A DNA stretch of 49,765 nt. Origin: Elusimicrobiota bacterium. Its GTDB lineage: Bacteria; CAYTYR01; UBA6262. Every line of letters begins with the position of its first letter. The first letter of the stretch is position 1. The position numbers and the translations under genes were made by a program. The stretch covers positions 35,029 through 84,793 of the forward strand of contig PMCA01000035.1 in the NCBI GenBank assembly GCA_003153935.1, in the 5' to 3' direction. The notes beneath the pieces are model-generated. The model made no database searches. It had not been told where the DNA came from and worked only from the letters and a program-made list of their open reading frames with translations. Shown here piece by piece: positions 45,067 to 49,765 of this stretch.

Positions 45067-45803
45067 AATGCTCCGGTTTCCTTTATTTTAATGTTTCCCC
45101 ATATTCCCAGTTCATTATCCACGATAAGCAAAACCCCTGATAGATCCGGCAGTTTCTGCGCCATGGCCAAAATCCCGGGTAGGTCCGCTTTAGTCTGGAC
45201 CAGGTTCCCGATCGCTGAAGCATAAGCGTCAGCCAAAGTACAGGAAGCGCATTTTACCAGACAGGCCTCGGCACGCCCCAAACTAACGGAATGGCCGATG
45301 GTACCGCTGGAAGTGCATACGCCCAGGGGCGTTTCTTCCGGTCTTATTTCCAGGGCCAACTTGCCGGTAAATTTTGATGCCCCCGCGTAAATACCGATAT
45401 TCCGGGTCTGGCCTGTCCGAATATATATATCCCCGCCGTTCTCGACGATCACTTCGCGGGAATACTTTGCCAACTCTTCCCCTGCCATTTCCGCCAGGCA
45501 CCCGGCCACACCGGCCATCGGCCCGACTCCCGCCCGTTCCGCGGCTGCTGCCAATCGTTTGACTATGGACGGCGCGTCTGGAAGCACGGGTATGGGCTTA
45601 AAACTCATTTCAAACAGTGGATTCTTCCCGATATATATTTCCAGGTCGTTCCGTAGATCTGCTAATTTTTGTTTAAGGATATCCTTTATTTCTGCGGTGA
45701 CGCGGTCCACTCCGATCAACAGGTCCGTCTCTTTCATCGTCAGCTGGAAATATTCCAGGTCATTCTTGCGGAGCTGTTCGCGGTAAAATCTTTGCTCATA
45801 CAT
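45063..45803 (-). CDS. UPF0280-family (ApbE-like) protein
   Basis: The 246-residue protein has QRFYREQL, LQLT-like start, AAERAGVGPMAGVAGCLAEM, EVIVENGGDIYIRTG, VCTSSGTIGHSVSLGRAEAC and LADAYASAIGN, all characteristic of UPF0280, a family with an ApbE-like fold and no fixed function. In many genomes YicC or RemA precedes gmk; here this gene does. Confidence 0.88.
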   Translation of the reverse strand: MYEQRFYREQLRKNDLEYFQLTMKETDLLIGVDRVTAEIKDILKQKLADLRNDLEIYIGKNPLFEMSFKPIPVLPDAPSIVKRLAAAAERAGVGPMAGVAGCLAEMAGEELAKYSREVIVENGGDIYIRTGQTRNIGIYAGASKFTGKLALEIRPEETPLGVCTSSGTIGHSVSLGRAEACLVKCASCTLADAYASAIGNLVQTKADLPGILAMAQKLPDLSGVLLIVDNELGIWGNIKIKETGAL

Positions 45804-45805
45804 GG

Positions 45806-46192
45806 TTATAACTCTAAAGTTATTTGCTTTTTACTTTCTTTTTTCTTCAGCTCGCCCTGTGACCCCTTTTCCTCCAGCCCTGCCGCGGCCTGCACCTCCG
45901 CGATCTTCTTTTCCAGCTGGGCCAGCCTCAGGTCCATGTCATAAATATGATTTACCACTTCGATCACTCTCTGCGTCACTTCATCCATGCGGCCGTGTTC
46001 TTCGTTAAATTCCGCGAACTTCTTCTTGAAATCCTTTATGTCCGCGTCCAGTTCCTTGACCCGGTCGGCCATTTTATTGACAGTTTTTTCAGTCAGCTTG
46101 AATTGTTCCAGCTTAGATTCAATGTCCGTGATAAAGCCGCTGACAGTTACTTCCCTATTCTTTTTCCTGAACAGTCTTTTGAAGAATTTCAT
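45806..46192 (-). CDS. Coiled-coil protein, unknown
   Basis: This 128-residue protein is basic at its start (KRLFRKKNR), then almost all coiled coil, with TVNKMADRVKELDADIKDFK and IYDMDLRLAQLEKKIAEVQA. The tail is Glu/Lys-rich. It resembles archaeal flagellar FlaC-type and similar helical adaptors but no family match is claimed. ATGA overlap with rluD stop. Confidence 0.7.
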   Translation of the reverse strand: MKFFKRLFRKKNREVTVSGFITDIESKLEQFKLTEKTVNKMADRVKELDADIKDFKKKFAEFNEEHGRMDEVTQRVIEVVNHIYDMDLRLAQLEKKIAEVQAAAGLEEKGSQGELKKKESKKQITLEL

Positions 46193-47103
46193 GAGTTAGC
46201 CTTAATTACGTCTTTAAAATCCTGCGGCAACTCCGCTTTAAAGGTCATTTTGATACCCGTGACCGGATGGATAAAGGTCAGGGTTTCAGCGTGCAGCATC
46301 TGCCTCCCGATGCCTTCGTTGTCCCAGCTACATCCATACTTCCTGTCTCCGACCACCGGATGTTTCAGGTATGACAAATGCACCCGGATCTGGTGAGTGC
46401 GTCCGGTCTGGGGAAAGATCTTAAGTAAAGCCATTTTGGAATACTGTTTAACAACCTCATAACTGGTCTTGGAGGGTCGTCCGGTACCGGTGACTTTCAT
46501 CTTGGTCCGGTCGCTGCTGGCCCTGCCGATGGCCAGGTCTATACTGCCTTGCCGGTAGGACATTGTACCCCAAACCAGGGTCAAATAGGTTTTGTTTATC
46601 TGGTGCGAACCGAACTGGGCCGATAACCGCCGGTGCGCCCGGTCATTCTTCGCCACCACCATTACTCCGCTCGTGTCTTTATCCAGCCGGTGCACTATGC
46701 CGGGGCGGAAACAGCCGCCGATCTGGGAAAGTTCGCGGCAGTGATGCAGCAGGGCGTTGACCAGGGTGTTTTTGTTTATGCGCCCTACCGGATGCACCGT
46801 CATGCCAGCGGGCTTATTGAGCACCAGCAGATCCGGGTCTTCATACAGGATCTCCAGCGGGATATCCTGAGCCTCCACCTCGATCTTCTTAACGGCCGGG
46901 ATAGTAACTATTATTTTATCGCCTACTCTTAATTTATATCCGGATTTGGTTTCCGGCTTGGCCCGGTTAACCAGCACCGCGCCTTCTTTGATCAGCTTAT
47001 GCAGGTACGAGCGTGAGAGATCCAGCTTTTTGGCCAGATAAACGTCTAAACGCTCACTTTCATCCGCTATTATTACTGTGATGGGACCCTCTGTTTTTTC
47101 CAT
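46189..47103 (-). CDS. RluD-family 23S rRNA pseudouridine synthase
   Basis: The 304-residue enzyme has an S4 RNA-binding domain (SERLDVYLAKKLDLSRSYLH) and the catalytic core with GIVHRLDKDTSGVMVVAK holding the catalytic Asp, and PQTGRTHQIRVHLSYLKHPV. RluC or RluD cannot be told apart. The start lies 31 bases inside lgt; no good SD was found, so the exact start is uncertain. Confidence 0.93.
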   Translation of the reverse strand: MEKTEGPITVIIADESERLDVYLAKKLDLSRSYLHKLIKEGAVLVNRAKPETKSGYKLRVGDKIIVTIPAVKKIEVEAQDIPLEILYEDPDLLVLNKPAGMTVHPVGRINKNTLVNALLHHCRELSQIGGCFRPGIVHRLDKDTSGVMVVAKNDRAHRRLSAQFGSHQINKTYLTLVWGTMSYRQGSIDLAIGRASSDRTKMKVTGTGRPSKTSYEVVKQYSKMALLKIFPQTGRTHQIRVHLSYLKHPVVGDRKYGCSWDNEGIGRQMLHAETLTFIHPVTGIKMTFKAELPQDFKDVIKANS

Positions 47104-47840
47104 TTAACCACGTAGATTACCAGCGCGACCACTAATATGGCGATACAAATGAATTGATACAGGGTAAAGCCCAGCCCCAGGACCGGGTTATCGCCGCGGT
47201 AAAATTCCACGACCAGCCTGACTGACGCGTATAGCACAAAATAAAGCAGGAAGATCTGCCCCGGGAATTGGCGCCGGCGGCTTATATTCAATAATAACAA
47301 AAACACCACGAAATCCCCGACCGCCTCAAAGATCTGGGTTGGATACAAGGGTATCCCGGTAGGCGCCAGGCTCTGAGTATTTTCAAATTTCAGGGCGAAC
47401 CAGTAATCGCAAGCCTTGCCGTAGCAACAGCCGGCAAAGAAGCAACCGATCCGTCCTATCGCCTGTCCCAATGCCAGGTAAGGCGCCAACAGGTCCCCTG
47501 TGGTCCAGACCGGTAATTTTGTTTTCAGGCAATAAACCACGCCCCCGGCAACTCCGCCAGCCAGTCCGCCAAAATAACTTAAGCCCCCCTCCCAGATCTT
47601 GAACATTTTCCACCAGTCCATCTGGTAGTAGGCCAGGTTGGTTATGATCTCCAACGCCCTGGCGCCGACCAGCGCGGCTAGCAGGATCCAGAAGCTCAGG
47701 TCAAGTATCCGGTCGCGTTCCAGGCCGTACTCGTGCGCCCGGGAACTGGACAGGATCACTGCCGCCAGGAAGCCCAGGGCGACCATCACCCCGTAGGTGT
47801 GTATCACCAGGGGTCCTATTTTCAAAAGGATCGGGTACAC
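47073..47840 (-). CDS. lgt: Prolipoprotein diacylglyceryl transferase
   Basis: Lgt attaches diacylglycerol to lipobox Cys at the inner membrane. The 255-residue protein has HTYGVMVALGFLAAV, GGLSYFGGLAGGVAGG and GRIGCFFAGCCYGKACD with the signature Arg-Ile-Gly. Seven helices fit. It follows lspA by one base: consecutive lipoprotein-maturation enzymes. Confidence 0.96.
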   Translation of the reverse strand: MYPILLKIGPLVIHTYGVMVALGFLAAVILSSSRAHEYGLERDRILDLSFWILLAALVGARALEIITNLAYYQMDWWKMFKIWEGGLSYFGGLAGGVAGGVVYCLKTKLPVWTTGDLLAPYLALGQAIGRIGCFFAGCCYGKACDYWFALKFENTQSLAPTGIPLYPTQIFEAVGDFVVFLLLLNISRRRQFPGQIFLLYFVLYASVRLVVEFYRGDNPVLGLGFTLYQFICIAILVVALVIYVVKWKKQRVPSQ

Positions 47841-48292
47841 TAGATTATCTCCTTCTTGGGTTCTTTATTGAATAGAATTCGAATTAACAGCAGGACCATG
47901 CCCACGGTTATCGCGGCGTCGGCGATATTGAACACCGGCCAAACCTGAAAATCAATAAAATCAACCACGAAACCCAGACGCAGGCGATCGATCAAGTTGC
48001 TGATGGCTCCGCCTAATACCAGGGAGAATATGATCTGGACATAGATATCCTTCTTTTCTTCTTTGATGAGGAAATAGATGATGAACAGGATAACGACGAT
48101 TGAAATAACGATGAACAGGTTGGTTGAATTGCGCATGATGCCGAAAGCGCCGCCGGTATTCTGCACATAGGTCAGGTTAAAGATGCCTTTCAGCACCGGG
48201 ACGGATTGTCCCAGAAAGAAATCCTGCGTTATAGCCAGCTTGGTATATTGGTCGGCTACCAGCACTAGCAAGAAAAGGATCAGGTAAAACAT
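47840..48292 (-). CDS. lspA: Lipoprotein signal peptidase
   Basis: LspA removes signal peptides from lipoproteins. The 150-residue protein has four helices, VADQYTKLAIT, LTYVQNTGGAFGI, SNLIDRLRLGFVVDFIDF and FNIADAAITVG with the two catalytic Asp. Seven bases after ileS. Confidence 0.96.
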   Translation of the reverse strand: MFYLILFLLVLVADQYTKLAITQDFFLGQSVPVLKGIFNLTYVQNTGGAFGIMRNSTNLFIVISIVVILFIIYFLIKEEKKDIYVQIIFSLVLGGAISNLIDRLRLGFVVDFIDFQVWPVFNIADAAITVGMVLLLIRILFNKEPKKEII

Positions 48293-48298
48293 TATGGT

Positions 48299-49765
48299 TT
48301 ATCCCTCCTGGATTTTTTTGACTACCGGCGCGCAGCGTTCACAAAGTTCCGGATGTTCGTGGTCCCGGCCGACCTGCTCGCTGTAATTCCAGCAGCGCAC
48401 GCATTTCTGTCCGGCCGCCCTGGTTACTTTAACCTGCAAACCTAATTTGGCGTCTTCCGGCGTGAAGAAATCACCGGTCAACTCGCTCTGGCTTAATACC
48501 ACCTGTGACACGATCAGGATGGCGGGCCACTGCTTCTCATATTTCTTGAGTATGGCGGCGTATTCAGGACGGTCATTTTTTACGAACATCTCCACTTTGG
48601 CTTCCAGGGAACTGTTTATTATTTTGTCGCGACGGGCGATCTCCAGCGCTTTGCTGATCTCACCCCTTAACGACAATACCTTGTTCCAACTACCGGCCAA
48701 TTCTATGTTCCGGTATTCATCCTTAACCTGGGGGAAAGCGGTCAGCAAAACGCTCTGGGCCCTATTTTTGTCCGGCAGGAACTGCCAGATCTCTTCAGCG
48801 GTAAATGACAGCACCGGCGCCAACAGGGCCGCCAGGGTTTCCAGTATCTCATTGAGAACGGTCTGCGCCGAACGCCTTTCCAGTCCATCCGCCTGGAAGG
48901 TATATAAACGGTCCTTCAGGACATCGAGATAGAACGAGCTCATCTCGACAATGCAGAAATTATATATCTTGGAATAGACCTGGTGGAACTGGTAATTATC
49001 ATAAGCATTGGTCACTTCCTTTACCAGCTCCTGCAGTTCATGCAAAGCCCAGCGGTCGATCTCCGGCATATCTTCATGTTTAACCCGGTTCCTGGTAGGA
49101 TCAAAGTCAGCGGTGTTAGCCAGCAAATAGCGCGCGGTATTCCTGATCTTGCGGTAAGCTTCAACCAGGTGCTTGATTATATCTTTGGATAAACTGACGT
49201 CCTCTGTATAATCCTCGCTGGAAACCCAGAGCCGCACTATATCAGCTCCCTGGTGCTCGTATATATCCTGCGGGCTGATGGTATTACCCAGGGATTTGCT
49301 CATTTTCTTGCCTTCGCCGTCCACCGTGAACCCGTGCGTTAAAACGGTCCGATAAGGAGCTTTTTCATTGACGGCGACGGAAGTTATCAGGGAGGTCTGG
49401 AACCAGCCGCGATGCTGGTCACTGCCCTCCAGATATAAGTCAGCGGGCCAGGTCACGCCCGGGAACAATTCAGGATGTTTAAGTACCGCTTCGTGGCTCA
49501 CCCCGGAATCGAACCAGACGTCGAGAATATCGGTTTCCTGGCGGAATTTGTTGCCGCCGCACTTGGGACACTTAATGTCCGCCGGCAAAATCTCCGCGGG
49601 TTTCTTCGTGTACCAGGCATCGGCACCTTCCTTTTTAAACAAGTCCTCCACCGCTTGTATCGCTTCCACGTTCAGCAGGTCGGTATTGCAGTCCTGGCAG
49701 TAAAATATCGGGATCGGCACTCCCCAGAATCGCTGGCGGGACAGGCACCAATCCGGCCGTTGTTC
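48299..49765 (-). CDS. ileS: Isoleucyl-tRNA synthetase, C-terminal part (5' end beyond window)
   Basis: The gene runs off the right edge; 488 residues are visible, starting with RPDWCLSRQRFWGVPIP of the catalytic domain. KMSKSLGN is at about residue 150; the anticodon-binding domain (about 200-400) and the C-terminal zinc motif CVRCWNYS and CERCAPVV are present. No start is visible. It heads the lspA-lgt operon. Confidence 0.97.
   Translation of the reverse strand, partial: EQRPDWCLSRQRFWGVPIPIFYCQDCNTDLLNVEAIQAVEDLFKKEGADAWYTKKPAEILPADIKCPKCGGNKFRQETDILDVWFDSGVSHEAVLKHPELFPGVTWPADLYLEGSDQHRGWFQTSLITSVAVNEKAPYRTVLTHGFTVDGEGKKMSKSLGNTISPQDIYEHQGADIVRLWVSSEDYTEDVSLSKDIIKHLVEAYRKIRNTARYLLANTADFDPTRNRVKHEDMPEIDRWALHELQELVKEVTNAYDNYQFHQVYSKIYNFCIVEMSSFYLDVLKDRLYTFQADGLERRSAQTVLNEILETLAALLAPVLSFTAEEIWQFLPDKNRAQSVLLTAFPQVKDEYRNIELAGSWNKVLSLRGEISKALEIARRDKIINSSLEAKVEMFVKNDRPEYAAILKKYEKQWPAILIVSQVVLSQSELTGDFFTPEDAKLGLQVKVTRAAGQKCVRCWNYSEQVGRDHEHPELCERCAPVVKKIQEG

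Noticed and set aside
1-49765. CRISPR arrays, tRNA, rRNA or insertion sequences
   Set aside because: No regularly spaced repeats, cloverleaf with CCA-type ends, rRNA signatures or transposase motifs were seen.

Overview
This window comes from an uncultured diderm (outer-membrane) bacterium with mid-range GC. Every convincing gene lies on the minus strand, so transcription runs from high to low coordinates. Outer-membrane evidence includes a PorV/PorQ-type protein, a CsgG-like protein, the lipoprotein enzymes lgt and lspA, and a PEP-CTERM protein. Secreted proteins with FlgD-like C-terminal domains point to candidate phyla such as Omnitrophota, Elusimicrobiota or Desantisbacteria, but the lineage cannot be fixed from sequence reading alone.

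Layout in transcription order. (1) 49765-39917: partial ileS, lspA, lgt, an RluD-type pseudouridine synthase, a coiled-coil protein, an UPF0280 protein, gmk, rpoZ, coaBC, a large secreted FlgD-domain protein and a PorV-like protein. (2) 39842-37142: a family 4 uracil-DNA glycosylase and a PriA whose helicase motifs have decayed. (3) 37141-36844: two strong promoters, a likely structured small RNA with its own terminator, and the leader of def. (4) 36843-26281: a long operon of def, fmt, DUF116, htpX, PASTA, rpe, rpsP, KH, trmD, rplS, rnhB, yraN, HEAT, WD40, an unknown gene and an MGDG-type glycosyltransferase. (5) 26265-18342: envelope and accessory genes (Kelch/FlgD protein, PEP-CTERM protein, CsgG-like protein, CC0125-type lipoprotein, helical protein, small membrane proteins), much of it AT-rich. 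(6) 18321-14712: comM, then LysM, TPR and HTH genes. (7) 14621-9583: dprA, topA, xerC-like recombinase and an unknown protein with an EF-Ts-like N-terminus. (8) 9594-1: rpsB, tsf, pyrH, frr, a small ferredoxin, uppS, cdsA, dxr, rseP, ispG, a TPR protein and a partial wecA/tagO-type gene.

Block 8 joins translation, undecaprenyl-phosphate and isoprenoid synthesis (dxr, ispG, uppS) to envelope lipid steps. The 2[4Fe-4S] ferredoxin in it is a natural candidate electron donor for IspG.

The most unusual points are the degenerate PriA, the promoter/structured-RNA/terminator cassette between priA and def, and repeated stem-loops (several terminator-like) lying between a strong promoter and the ribosome binding site of comM, the Kelch gene, the csgG-like gene, the 20090 gene and def. 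No tRNA, rRNA, CRISPR array or insertion sequence was seen. No gene-free stretch exceeds 300 bases; the longest, 36844-37141, is annotated in detail.
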